A program made the translations under genes and the position numbers. A stretch of DNA of 64,000 nt, from positions 62,001-126,000 of the forward strand of contig NZ_JAKEEB010000004.1 of NCBI RefSeq assembly GCF_021462825.1. Reading direction: 5' to 3'. How positions within the stretch are numbered: position 1 is the first letter of the stretch; every line of letters begins with the position of its first letter. The notes beneath the pieces were generated by a model, which saw only the letters and a program-made list of their open reading frames with translations, searched no databases and was not told where the DNA came from. Positions 19,101 to 26,994 of this stretch are shown in pieces. The DNA comes from Streptomyces glomeratus. Its GTDB lineage: Bacteria; Actinomycetota; Actinomycetes; Streptomycetales; Streptomycetaceae.

Positions 19101-19473
19101 TCTGGTCCTTGCGGGTCCGGGAGGCGTTGAGTTGGGTGATGTCGAACAGCCGCCGGTCGAGCTTCCCGGAGGCGATCATGGCGGCCGCGTCGGCCGGCAC
19201 CACATAGGTGTGGCCGGCGACCCTCCGCACCTGCACCGGAACGTTTCCGCGGCCCTTCGCCCGCTCCAGGCCGACGACACGGCCCTTGGCGTCGACCACG
19301 ACACGGTCACCGGTGATCAGGGTGATCCGCTGCCGGGCCGTCAGGCCCGGGGCGGCGGAGCGCTTCGCCGTCTCCGGCTTCGCCGACGCCGGGTTGGTCA
19401 TACCCGCCGTCAGCGCCACGGCGGCCGCCGTGGCCACGGTCGCCGCGCATGCTCTCTTCACTTGTCTGCGCAA
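16159..19473 (-). CDS. Secreted multidomain subtilisin-family (S8) serine protease
   Basis: 1104 residues if TTG 19473 is used. GTG 19461 (KRACAATVATAAAVALT) is equally plausible because GGGGGAG lies only 2 nt from the TTG. Signal peptide (cleavage near ASA), propeptide to about residue 205, then a catalytic domain with all residues present: VLDTGV (Asp about 228), GHGTHVAS (His about 259), GTSMATPHVAG (Ser about 436). The long C-terminal part (about 500-1104) is beta-rich and probably binds substrate or the cell surface. Large Streptomyces subtilases of this layout are extracellular proteases that feed on protein or process other exoproteins. Confidence 0.93.
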   Translation of the reverse strand: MRRQVKRACAATVATAAAVALTAGMTNPASAKPETAKRSAAPGLTARQRITLITGDRVVVDAKGRVVGLERAKGRGNVPVQVRRVAGHTYVVPADAAAMIASGKLDRRLFDITQLNASRTRKDQRNGLKVIVGYRGAASAAKAEVREAGSLRRTLKSLNADAVQTPQRDAAELWKAVTDGDRTASGVAHVWLDGVRRASLDKSVPQIGAPTAWHAGYDGKGVKVAVLDTGVYADHPDLKGQVIESKNFSTAATTADKVGHGTHVASIVAGTGAKSHGKYKGVAPGAKILSGKVLDDEGYGDDSGILAGMEWAAQQGAAVVNLSLGGPDSPGTDPLEAEVDKLSEQKGILFAVAAGNEGEMGDRTIGSPGSAADALTVGAVDDGDRLAPFSSRGPGLDGAIKPDVTAPGVNITAAAAPGSLIDKEVGEKPAGYLTISGTSMATPHVAGAAAILKQEHPDWTFAELKSALTGSAKGGNYTPFQQGSGRIAVDRAIRQTVLADPSSLSFGVAQWPHTDDKPVTRQLTYRNVGRTDVTLSLSLTATGPKGQAAPAGFFTLGAKTLTVPAGGTASVPVSADTRLGGTTNGAYSAYVTATGGGQSVRTAAAVEREVESYDVTLKYVDRDGQHPVHLSDLADLSPTGDGREYFSQSSDDTVTLRVPKGTYLLDSVSVKNPASIEGGADWLVQPKLSVTGNTTVTLDLTRTRSADITVPDAAAKPASAMVSYTYEAAGTSSGDALVVPSFQDLRIAHVGPAVSSGLWQSWFGQWTKGDTAEYDVFTGAHVSRLEGAHVRHYGAGELATLKVNLGSASSGKTGAVGVYGELPNDFASNVLVQQKLRSTRTLYVSTGDKARWAFDFAQFGGKRNPEGFPVTEAYYTIEEPEAFQAGKSYTRSFNEAVFAPKVSSDYGIFRAGNQIYGLLPLFADGQGHPGSSDFMSVKTTLYRNGTKVGSNSDPLFGLEAFTVPSGDASYKLTTSVIRSVKVAAASTRIDASWTFRSKKADAAKLPTSSVRFGATTGLDSRVVAGRTVTIPVTVQGSAAGRNLGSLGVWVSYDYGKTWKKLTVRHGTITYRNPAKGQGLSFHAKIADKKGNKSTISIYNAFYGK

Positions 19474-19833
19474 AACTCCCCCTGGAGGTGAGGTACCGGA
19501 TGAACTCCCCGTTCACCCGGCCGGAGGGGTCCCGCACATGCGTACGTCAACCCCCCGAGCCACGCAGTATGCCGGGGGGCTGATCACGGCCTCAATAGAG
19601 CCGTGGATAACGAGTTGGGACGCGGCGCCGGCGCCTTCGGGAGCCCTACGAGGCGCCGTTCTCCTTAACCGTGATCCTGCCCTTGCGGATGGTCACGAGC
19701 CGCGGAGCGGCTGCTGCTTCCGATGTTCTCGCTGCACACCCCGGACACAAGAGAACGATGAGAAGGCCGTGGCGGACCTCGGGCCGGGCCCTACTCGCGC
19801 CCGGCAACCCCCCATGCGGGTCCGGCGGAACGG
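19474..19833. other. Intergenic region upstream of the subtilisin gene
   Basis: About 360 bp. CCCCCCG (19551-19557) pairs with CGGGGGG (19573-19579), a possible operator or UTR hairpin in the subtilisin promoter region. Frames across 19646-19924 on the - strand are open, but I could not support a gene. Confidence 0.4.
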
Positions 19834-19874
19834 CGATGCCGCCGACTGCCCGGCAGGGGCGGTCGGCGGCATCG
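19834..19874 (-). terminator. Hairpin after the L,D-transpeptidase gene
   Basis: Perfect 13-bp stem CGATGCCGCCGAC with GTCGGCGGCATCG, 15-nt loop, 25 bp past the stop of the gene ending at 19900. Confidence 0.8.
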
Positions 19875-19899
19875 GGGGAGAGGTGTCGGCGTCCGGCGG

Positions 19900-21150
19900 T
19901 CAGACGGCCGAGCCCGCCTTCCACTGGGCCCAGCTCATGTTCCAGCCGTTGAGGCCGTTGTCCGGGGAGACGGTCCTGTCACCGGTGTTCGAGACGACCA
20001 CGACGTCGCCGACGATCGAGTGGCTGTAGAACCACGCACCGGGCGTGCCCGGGTCCTTGGCGCCCTTCTGGTCCTGGATGCCGACGCAGCCGTGACTGGT
20101 GTTGACGCTGCCGAAGACGGAGGGTGAGCCCCAGTAGTTGCCGTGGATGAAGGTGCCGGACGTGGTCAGGCGCATGGCGTGCGGTACGTCCTTGATGTCG
20201 TACTCGCCCTTGCCGTCGGAGTCCTTGAAGCCGACCGTCGCGCCGTTCATCCGGGTCTGGGTGAACTTCTCGGAGATCACCATCTGGCCCTGGTACGTGG
20301 TGTGGTCGGGCGCGCCGGCGGAGATCGGGATGGTCTTGACGGTCCTGCCGTCCTGCGTGACCTTCATCTGCTTGGTCTTCGCGTCGACGTAGGAGACCTG
20401 GTTGCGGCCGATCCTGAAGGTGACCGTCTTCTGCTGCACGCCGTACACGCCGCTCGTGCCCTCGACACCGTCGAGGTTGAGCTTCATCGTGACGGTGGAG
20501 CCTTCCTTCCAGTACTGCTCGGGACGGAAGTCGAGCCGGTTGGCGCCGAACCAGTGCCCGACGACCTCCTGCCCGCTGCTGGAGGTGACGGTGATGGCCT
20601 TCTGCACGGCGGCCTTGTTGGTGATGGCCTTGTCGAAATTGATCGAGACCGGCATGCCGACGCCGACGGTGGAGCCGCTCTCCGGCGTGAAATTGCCTAT
20701 GAAGGAGTGGGCCGGGGCCACGGTCGTGAACGAGGCGTTCTCATGGGCCTCTCGGCCCGCGGAGTCCTTTGCCGTCACGGCGACCTTGTACGTCGTCGCC
20801 CGCTCCAGCTGGCCGCTGGGCGCCCAGCTCTTCTTGTCGGCGGATATCTGGCCCGCGACCGACGTGCCGGATGCGGTGGTCATGGTGACCTCGCTCAGGA
20901 CACCCTTGGCGACCGTCACCTTGGCCGCGTTGTTGATGGAGGCGTTGTCGGAGCCGTCGCCCGGCGTGATCTTGATCTGTGCCTCGGAGGTCTTCTGTGC
21001 GGCCGCCTCGTCGACCTTGGCCTGCGAGGTGGAGTCACCCCCGCTGCCACCGTCCGCCTTGTCGCCCCCGCTGCACGCGGTGAGCGCCAGCAGCCCGCCG
21101 AGCAGTGCGGTCGCGGTCACCAGACCCTTGCGCCGCTTACTGTCCGTCAT
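19900..21150 (-). CDS. L,D-transpeptidase lipoprotein (Ig-like domains plus YkuD)
   Basis: 416 residues from ATG 21150, chosen for GGAG 9 nt upstream. Lipoprotein signal with lipobox LTAC, then a Ser/Gly/Asp linker, two Ig-like domains (about 55-260; the second opens SFIGNFTPESGSTVGVGMPVS) and a YkuD catalytic domain (about 265-395) with the active-site pattern HGNYW...NTSHGCVGI. Such enzymes make 3-3 crosslinks in peptidoglycan, giving beta-lactam-tolerant crosslinking. The C-terminal tail has WNMSWAQWKAG. It is anchored on the outer face of the membrane. Confidence 0.93.
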   Translation of the reverse strand: MTDSKRRKGLVTATALLGGLLALTACSGGDKADGGSGGDSTSQAKVDEAAAQKTSEAQIKITPGDGSDNASINNAAKVTVAKGVLSEVTMTTASGTSVAGQISADKKSWAPSGQLERATTYKVAVTAKDSAGREAHENASFTTVAPAHSFIGNFTPESGSTVGVGMPVSINFDKAITNKAAVQKAITVTSSSGQEVVGHWFGANRLDFRPEQYWKEGSTVTMKLNLDGVEGTSGVYGVQQKTVTFRIGRNQVSYVDAKTKQMKVTQDGRTVKTIPISAGAPDHTTYQGQMVISEKFTQTRMNGATVGFKDSDGKGEYDIKDVPHAMRLTTSGTFIHGNYWGSPSVFGSVNTSHGCVGIQDQKGAKDPGTPGAWFYSHSIVGDVVVVSNTGDRTVSPDNGLNGWNMSWAQWKAGSAV

Positions 21151-21291
21151 CACACGCTTCTCCATCGTTGCCGAAACCCCAAAAGCCCGCACGGCCCCCG
21201 TAAGAACCATCAACGCTAAGGCCGGTACACCCCGTTCCACATCCGGCCGAGGTGTGGGCCACACCACGTCTTCCCGGCGGGCGGGTGAACA

Positions 21292-21360
21292 GTCGCCGCG
21301 TCCCGCGGGCCGCACCGTCGCCGCGTCGCGCGGGTCACACCGTCACCGTGTCGCGCGGTC
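21292..21360. repeat. 25-bp tandem repeat, 2.8 copies
   Basis: Units at 21292-21316, 21317-21341 and 21342-21360 begin GTCGCCGCGTC / GTCGCCGCGTC / GTCACCGTGTC and share a period of 25 bp. It lies in the 307-bp gap upstream of the L,D-transpeptidase gene, where no protein gene was seen. Confidence 0.7.
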
Positions 21361-21457
21361 GTGGTGGAACGCCGCTTGAGACGACGGAACCCCGGGTGCC
21401 GGTTGCCACCCGGGGTCACGACTGTCCCAAAGCACCTCGGCCGAGTCCGGCCCCTCG

Positions 21458-21790
21458 TCAGTACACGTCCCTCTCGGTGTCGTCATCGTCGTCGAGGACC
21501 CAGTCCGAGGAATCCGGGTCGTAGTCGATCTGCTCGCTGCTCCAGGACGCCTGGGCGAGTTCGACCCCCGACACCCGGCCGAGCAGCTCGGCCGGGTCGA
21601 CGAGATACGCGAGCGCCTCGGCGGGGTCCTCCGTCACCGCGCTCTCGGTGTAGGCGCGCTCGCCCTCGGGCATGTCCGTGTCCTCCGCGACACGGCGCAG
21701 CGCGTCCTTGGCGACGGCGTCGGGATCGCGAACCTCGACAACCATTTCCACTCGAAGTCGGACAAACCGTGATGTCTCAGAAGTGGTCAT
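21458..21790 (-). CDS. Conserved acidic hypothetical protein
   Basis: 110 residues from ATG 21790. The compact N-terminal half (RFVRLRVEMVVEVRDPDAVAKDALRRV) looks like a small alpha/beta domain, and the C-terminus is highly acidic (DPDSSDWVLDDDDDTERDVY). There is no signal peptide or membrane segment. No purine-rich site precedes the ATG; TACGCT ends 7 nt before it, so it may be leaderless. From memory such proteins are common and conserved in Streptomyces. Function unknown. Confidence 0.72.
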   Translation of the reverse strand: MTTSETSRFVRLRVEMVVEVRDPDAVAKDALRRVAEDTDMPEGERAYTESAVTEDPAEALAYLVDPAELLGRVSGVELAQASWSSEQIDYDPDSSDWVLDDDDDTERDVY

Positions 21791-21899
21791 GACGGGAGCG
21801 TACGGCGTGCGGGGGCCGCGACTTTCCCGCGACCCGCGACTTTCACTAGCATCGCTGCACACGGCCAATTCGCAACGCTCCAGGGGGGATCGGTATTCC

Positions 21900-22295
21900 G
21901 TGTCCGCCGCACGTCGATCATCGTCCACCGCACGCCGGACCCTGCTGACCGCCACCGCAGCCGGAACCCTGCTGGGTGCCCTGTGGTTCGTCCCCTCCGC
22001 CAACGCGACACCCGAGGCGCCGGGCCGGCAGACGGCGGTGTCCACCCGGACGTCCACAGAGGAGAGCACCACGAGAAACGCGGCGACGGCCGACGCGGCG
22101 GACACCGGCTTCGCCCGGACGACCACGACGCCGGCGGACGGCTCGGCGACGGACGGTACGGCGGCTGAGACCCAACTCGCGGACACCGGAAGCGTGGACA
22201 CCACGCCGTACGTGGTGGGCGGCGCCCTCTTCCTGTGCCTGGGCGCGGGCTTCGTGACCTACTCGGTGCGCAGGGAGCGCATGGAGGCGTACTGA
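21900..22295 (+). CDS. Sortase-anchored surface protein (LAXTG type)
   Basis: 131 residues from GTG 21900, with AGGGGGGAT upstream. Signal peptide (about 1-37, WFVPSANA-T), a Thr/Ala/Asp-rich low-complexity stalk of about 50 residues, then LADTG followed by a hydrophobic helix and a basic tail (RRERMEAY). LAXTG is the established recognition motif of class E sortases in Streptomyces, so the protein should be covalently fixed to peptidoglycan. No sortase gene is seen nearby. The stalk carries no recognisable domain. Confidence 0.8.
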   Translation: MSAARRSSSTARRTLLTATAAGTLLGALWFVPSANATPEAPGRQTAVSTRTSTEESTTRNAATADAADTGFARTTTTPADGSATDGTAAETQLADTGSVDTTPYVVGGALFLCLGAGFVTYSVRRERMEAY

Positions 22296-22309
22296 CGGAG
22301 GCGCACCGA

Positions 22310-22340
22310 AGGGCCGCCGCCACGGGGTGACGGCGGCCCT
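22310..22340. terminator. Bidirectional hairpin between the LAXTG gene and hutH
   Basis: A 10-bp perfect stem AGGGCCGCCG with CGGCGGCCCT, in the 59-bp gap between convergent stops. Confidence 0.7.
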
Positions 22341-22354
22341 GAAGACGGTGGCCC

Positions 22355-23899
22355 TTACGCCAGCGGCCCGGTGACACCCTCCACGGCCGCCAGGAGCCGC
22401 CCCGACCGCACGAAGGAGTCCGCCACCGCGAGGTCGGGGGCCAGGAAGCGGTCCGGGCCCGGGCCCTCGGCGCCCGCCTCGCGCAGGGCCGCGATCGCCG
22501 CCCGGCTGGCAGGGGCCGGGGTCAGACCCTCGCGCAGTTCGACGGCCCGGCTCGCCGCGTACAGCTCGATCGCCAGCACCCGGGTCAGGTTGTCCACCGC
22601 CGTGCGCAGCTTGCGCGCCGCCGACCAGCCCATCGAGACATGGTCCTCCTGCATCGCGGAGGACGGGATCGAGTCGGCGGAGGCCGGCACGGCCAGGCGC
22701 TTCATCTCGCTCACCAGCGCCGCCTGCGTGTACTGGGCGATCATCAGACCGGAGTCGACACCCGCGTCGTCCGCGAGGAACGGCGGCAGGCCGTGCGACC
22801 GGTTCTTGTCCAGCAGGCGGTCGGTGCGGCGCTCCGCGATCGACGCAAGGTCCGCCGCCGCGATCGCCAGGAAGTCAAGCACGTACGCCACCGGTGCACC
22901 GTGGAAGTTTCCGTTCGATTCCACGCGTCCGTCGGGCAGGACCACCGGGTTGTCCACCGCCGACGCCAACTCCCGCTCGGCGACCAGACGGGCGTGCGCC
23001 AGCGTGTCCCGGCCCGCGCCCGCGACCTGCGGGGCGCACCGCACCGAGTAGGCGTCCTGGACGCGCGGCGCGTCGTCCTGGTGGTGGCCCGTCAGGCCCG
23101 ATCCCTTCAGCACCGCCAGCATGTTGGCGGCCGAGGCGCCCTGCCCGGGGTGCGGGCGGATGGCGTGCAGTTCCGGCGCGAGCACCTTGTCCGTGCCGAG
23201 CAGCGCCTCCAGCGAGAGCGCCGCCGTGACGTCGGCCGACTTGTAGAGCGTCTCCAGGTCCGCCAGAGCCATGATCAGCATGCCGAGCATGCCGTCGGTG
23301 CCGTTGAGGAGCGCGAGGCCCTCCTTCTCGCGCAGTTCGACGGGGCTGATGCCGTGCTCGGCGAGGAGTTCGGCGGCGGGGCGTACGACGCCGTCGGGGC
23401 CCTCGGCCTCACCCTCGCCCATCAGCGCCAGCGCACAGTGGGAGAGCGGAGCGAGGTCGCCGGAGCAGCCGAGCGAGCCGTACTCGTGCACGACCGGGGT
23501 GATGCCGGCGTTGAGGAGGTCCGCCATGGTCTGCGCGACCTCGGGGCGCACACCGGTGTGTCCGGAGCAGACGGTCTTCAGCCGGAGGAACATCAGGGCA
23601 CGGACGACCTCCCGCTCCACCCGCGGGCCCATACCGGCCGCGTGCGAGCGGACGATGTTGCGCTGGAGCTGGGTGCGCAGCTCCTGGCTGATGTGCCGGG
23701 TCGCCAGGGCGCCGAAGCCGGTGCTGACGCCGTAGACCGGATCCGGCTTCGCCGCCAGCGCCTCCACGATCTCGCGGGCCGCCGCGAGGGCCGCGCGGGC
23801 CTCCTGCGAGATCTCGACCCTGGCGTCCGCCCGCGCCACGGCGAGCACGTCGGACGCGGTCAGCCCGGACGTCCCCACCACCACAGTGTGCATATCCAT
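22355..23899 (-). CDS. hutH: Histidine ammonia-lyase
   Basis: 514 residues from ATG 23899 (ATG 23893 is also possible). Full-length HAL: it eliminates ammonia from L-histidine to give urocanate, the first step of histidine use. The cofactor (MIO) loop reads GSLGCSGDLAPLSH, so the cyclising triad is Cys-Ser-Gly (about 145-147) rather than Ala-Ser-Gly. Other family motifs are present (YGVSTGFG, NGTDGM, QEDHVSMG). No hutU, hutI or hutG lies adjacent, which fits the dispersed hut genes of Streptomyces. The diguanylate cyclase gene is immediately upstream on the same strand. Confidence 0.95.
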   Translation of the reverse strand: MDMHTVVVGTSGLTASDVLAVARADARVEISQEARAALAAAREIVEALAAKPDPVYGVSTGFGALATRHISQELRTQLQRNIVRSHAAGMGPRVEREVVRALMFLRLKTVCSGHTGVRPEVAQTMADLLNAGITPVVHEYGSLGCSGDLAPLSHCALALMGEGEAEGPDGVVRPAAELLAEHGISPVELREKEGLALLNGTDGMLGMLIMALADLETLYKSADVTAALSLEALLGTDKVLAPELHAIRPHPGQGASAANMLAVLKGSGLTGHHQDDAPRVQDAYSVRCAPQVAGAGRDTLAHARLVAERELASAVDNPVVLPDGRVESNGNFHGAPVAYVLDFLAIAAADLASIAERRTDRLLDKNRSHGLPPFLADDAGVDSGLMIAQYTQAALVSEMKRLAVPASADSIPSSAMQEDHVSMGWSAARKLRTAVDNLTRVLAIELYAASRAVELREGLTPAPASRAAIAALREAGAEGPGPDRFLAPDLAVADSFVRSGRLLAAVEGVTGPLA

Positions 23900-23995
23900 A
23901 TTCAGGAGCGTACGCAGTGAATTCCGGGATGTCACTAGGGGTGCTGTCACGAGTGGGTAGCGGGAGGGCCCCTTACCGCCGCCCGGGGCCGGCCG

Positions 23996-25135
23996 TCAGT
24001 GACGGCCGCGGATACGGCGGCGCTCCCCCGCCGCGGGAGGCGGTGCGTCGGCCAGCCGTACGACCGGGTCGTCGGGCCCCTCGCGGCCCGCGACCACGGG
24101 CTTCGTGGCACCCAGCGCCTTGGCGCGGTACTGGGCCGCGTCCGCGAGCCGGAACAGCCGGCGGGCCGAGCGGACCGGACCGATCGGATCCCCCGTGGAG
24201 GCGACCCCGCAGGCGACGCCGTCGCCCAGCTCCAGATCCGCGGCGCGCCGGCACACTTCGTCGGCGATCCGGACCACCTCGTCGGCCGGCGGGCCGACCG
24301 CGAGCAGACAGAACTCGTCCCCGCCGAGGCGGGCGGCGAGGGCGCCCGGCAGCATGGCGCCGCACAGCGAGAGAACCGATCCGAAGCGTTCCAGCAGCCG
24401 GTCGCCCACGGCGTGCCCGCGGGTGTCGTTGACCCGCTTGAGCCCGTTCAGGTCGCAGATGACGAGCGAGACCACCTCCCCGTCGCCGCGGTGCCGTTCG
24501 ATCGCCTCCTCCAGGCGCACATCGACGGCGCGGCGGTTGGCGAGGCCGGTGAGCGCGTCGGTGAAGGCGAGCCTGCGGGCCTCCTCCAGGCGCTCGGACT
24601 GGGCGAGACCCGCGGCGACGACGGAGGCGAGGACCGTGGCGAAATCGGCGTCGGCACGGTCGAAGAGGGGCGCTTCGGCCGCGCGGGCGACGTACAACTC
24701 GCCCCAGGCGCGGCCGTGCAGGAGGACGGGCGCGACCACACAGCAGCCGCGGCCGCGGCGGCGTAGTGCGGCGACCCGCTGGTGGGAGTATCCGGCGTGC
24801 CCCTCGGCAGGCCCCTGCACCGTTTCCACCCAGGCGCTCGGACCGCCGCCACCCGCCCAGCGCTCGTGCAGGAACTCGGTGATCTCCGGGAACTGGTGCA
24901 CCGGGTACGTCTCGTCCTCGGGGAACTCCTCCTCGTCGGGCGCGCGGTCCCCGACGTTCGCCAGGACCCGCAGCCGTCCGCCCTCGCGCTCCCACACCGA
25001 GAGCGCGGCGAAACTCCCGGCGAGCGCCCGGCACGCCCCCAGTGCTGCGGCCCGCCAGGTCTCCGGCGGGGTGTGCGCCGCCGCCATGCCCTGCGCCAGC
25101 GCCACCACGGCCTCCAGCCGGCTGTCCTCGACCAC
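23996..25135 (-). CDS. cdgE: GAF-GGDEF diguanylate cyclase
   Basis: 379 residues. An N-terminal GAF-like sensor domain (about 5-180) is followed by a GGDEF domain (about 190-355) with an intact active site LGGDEF (about 271-276) and the metal-binding region ICDLNG. It should make cyclic di-GMP from two GTP. No EAL domain and no membrane segment are present, so it is a cytoplasmic enzyme. The symbol rests on position beside hutH, where S. coelicolor has CdgE, recalled from memory and not computed. In Streptomyces c-di-GMP delays sporulation by dimerising BldD. Confidence 0.88.
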   Translation of the reverse strand: MVEDSRLEAVVALAQGMAAAHTPPETWRAAALGACRALAGSFAALSVWEREGGRLRVLANVGDRAPDEEEFPEDETYPVHQFPEITEFLHERWAGGGGPSAWVETVQGPAEGHAGYSHQRVAALRRRGRGCCVVAPVLLHGRAWGELYVARAAEAPLFDRADADFATVLASVVAAGLAQSERLEEARRLAFTDALTGLANRRAVDVRLEEAIERHRGDGEVVSLVICDLNGLKRVNDTRGHAVGDRLLERFGSVLSLCGAMLPGALAARLGGDEFCLLAVGPPADEVVRIADEVCRRAADLELGDGVACGVASTGDPIGPVRSARRLFRLADAAQYRAKALGATKPVVAGREGPDDPVVRLADAPPPAAGERRRIRGRH

Positions 25136-25319
25136 GACTCCAGGCTAGGGACGATCAGCACCATATGAGACATCGGTGCGGCGATCAGGGGTCCGGCCCC
25201 ACCGGGGGCCGCACGCCCCGCCGCCACGGAACCGTTCGCCCGCCGTCACGGTGCGCCCGCCTCACCGGCACAAGGTCACGCGCCACGCCGCCCGGAGAGC
25301 CGCCCCACCCCGTCCGGGG

Positions 25320-26126
25320 CTATTCGCCCGGCCACTGGGGGCTGCGCTTCTCGTTGAAGGCGGCCACCCCCTCCGCGCGGTCTCCCGAGAAGGCCACCGA
25401 GCGCCACGCCGCGTCCTCGACCTCGAGGCCGGCCCGCAGATCGAGGCCGTGGCCCAGCCGCAGGGCACGCTTCGCGGCGCGCAGCCCCACCGGGGAGTTC
25501 GCGGCGATACGGGCCCCGAGAGCGAGCGCCTCCTCGCGGTCCCGGCCCTCCGGGACCAGCTCGTCGATCAGCCCGAGCCCCCGCGCCTCGGCCGCCTGCA
25601 GCCGCCGCGCCGTGAAGATCAGCTCCGCCGCGCGGGCCGCGCCCACCCGGCGGGGCAGCAGCTGGGTGCCGCCGCCGCCCGGGATCACCCCGACGGACAC
25701 CTCGGGCAGCCCCACCACCGCCGTGCCGTCCGCCACGATCAGGTCGCAGGACAGCGCCAGCTCGAAGCCACCGCCCAGCGCGAACCCGTGCACGGCTGCG
25801 ATCGTCGGCATCGGCAGCTCCAGGACCCCGGTGTACGCGGCCCGCGCGACGGGGCGCTGGCGCACCAGATCGGCGTCCGTGAAGGAGTTCCGCTCCTTCA
25901 GGTCCGCACCCACGCAGAAAGCCCGCTCGTGCGTCGAGGTCAGCACGGTGACCCGGGCGTCCCGGTCGGCGGCCAGGTGATCGCAGGCCGCGGCGATCGA
26001 GCGCGCCATCTCGGTGGACACCGCGTTCATCGCCTTGGGCCGGTCCAGCGCCAGCTCCGCGACGTACGCGTGCCGCCGTACGACGACGTGCTCGCCGAAC
26101 CGCCGCTCGTCCGCCTGCTCCGCCAT
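25320..26126 (-). CDS. Enoyl-CoA hydratase/isomerase
   Basis: 268 residues. Crotonase fold with the CoA-binding and oxyanion-hole motifs AFCVGADLKER and HGFALGGGFELALSCD, and the two catalytic Glu positions present (GGGFE... and LPEVSVGVIPGGGGTQ). It should hydrate trans-2-enoyl-CoA in fatty or branched-chain acid breakdown. The acyl-CoA carboxylase genes a few kb away fit general acyl-CoA metabolism. The substrate cannot be assigned. Confidence 0.92.
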   Translation of the reverse strand: MAEQADERRFGEHVVVRRHAYVAELALDRPKAMNAVSTEMARSIAAACDHLAADRDARVTVLTSTHERAFCVGADLKERNSFTDADLVRQRPVARAAYTGVLELPMPTIAAVHGFALGGGFELALSCDLIVADGTAVVGLPEVSVGVIPGGGGTQLLPRRVGAARAAELIFTARRLQAAEARGLGLIDELVPEGRDREEALALGARIAANSPVGLRAAKRALRLGHGLDLRAGLEVEDAAWRSVAFSGDRAEGVAAFNEKRSPQWPGE

Positions 26127-26366
26127 GACACCCTCCCGGTTAACGCGGGTTAACTCTCGACCTCCCGATCATCGCAGCCGAGGCGCCCTTTCGAAAGCCG
26201 TCATGTCCCTCCGCCGAACGCGGCCGCCGACGCCGTCACAGTCGGCCGCCCTCCCCTTTCGAGTGATATTCGACCCTTCTCGGCCCCGCCTCCCCCCAAC
26301 CGGGACATAACCTGCCCACCGCCAGAGCGCATCGGGGGGAGTGCGGGCGGACCGGGAGGGACGAGC

Positions 26367-26975
26367 ATGACGACGGACACGGCCACCGGCGAGACCACGA
26401 CCACCGCGCACGGAGGCACGGGCCCCCTCCGGTTCCGTCCCGCGGGCCGGCACCGCAAGCCCCGTCCGCGGCGGATGGCCCTGGCGGTCGGCGGGCTCGC
26501 GCTCGCCGCCGGGGCCCTGAGCCTCGTACGTCTCGCTCCGGAGACGGTCACGGGCGGTGGCGGGACCGCCGAGGCCGAGCCCCGGATAGACGCCACCGAC
26601 ACGGCGGCCACGGTCGGAACGGCCGGAACCGTGCCGCGCGGCAGCGCGGACCGCCCGTCCACCACCGCCGTCATACGGGCGGCGGGCGCGAGCCCGGCCG
26701 CGACATCGGCCACGCACCCCTCCGGCCGGCCGTCCTCCTCGGCCTCGGACGCCGCCGGCGCCACCGACCCCTCGACCGGCATCCCCGAGGCTCCCTCGAC
26801 GCCGACGGTCCCCGGTACGCACGGATCCGCGGCTGCCCCGGCACCCAGTACCCCGCGGCCCGCACCCTCCACGACCGCCCCCACGCAGACGCCCGCGCCC
26901 GCCCCGAACCCTCCGGGCCTGTGCGTCCCGATCGTGGGCCTGTGCGTCAACGGGCTGCCGGCGGTGGGCGGCTGA
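26367..26975 (+). CDS. Membrane-anchored Ala/Thr/Pro-rich protein
   Basis: 202 residues. A basic N-terminus (RHRKPRPRR) leads one transmembrane helix (about 37-55). The rest is a long extracytoplasmic low-complexity stretch rich in Ala, Thr, Ser and Pro, ending in a conserved-looking motif GLCVPIVGLCVNGL with two cysteines. The stalk could be glycosylated. It runs convergent with the adenylate cyclase gene, 19 bp away. Function unknown. Confidence 0.7.
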   Translation: MTTDTATGETTTTAHGGTGPLRFRPAGRHRKPRPRRMALAVGGLALAAGALSLVRLAPETVTGGGGTAEAEPRIDATDTAATVGTAGTVPRGSADRPSTTAVIRAAGASPAATSATHPSGRPSSSASDAAGATDPSTGIPEAPSTPTVPGTHGSAAAPAPSTPRPAPSTTAPTQTPAPAPNPPGLCVPIVGLCVNGLPAVGG

Positions 26976-26994
26976 GCACCCGACGGGCGCCCTC

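Noticed and set aside
16228..19491. 1087-codon open frame on the + strand
   Set aside because: It is fully antisense to the subtilisin gene, with shadow-type Arg/Gly/Val-rich composition and no domain.
19646..19924. 92-codon frame on the - strand ending VTIRKGRITVKENGAS
   Set aside because: The tail looks protein-like, but the rest is not, it runs over the transpeptidase terminator and there is no start signal. A decayed fragment cannot be excluded.
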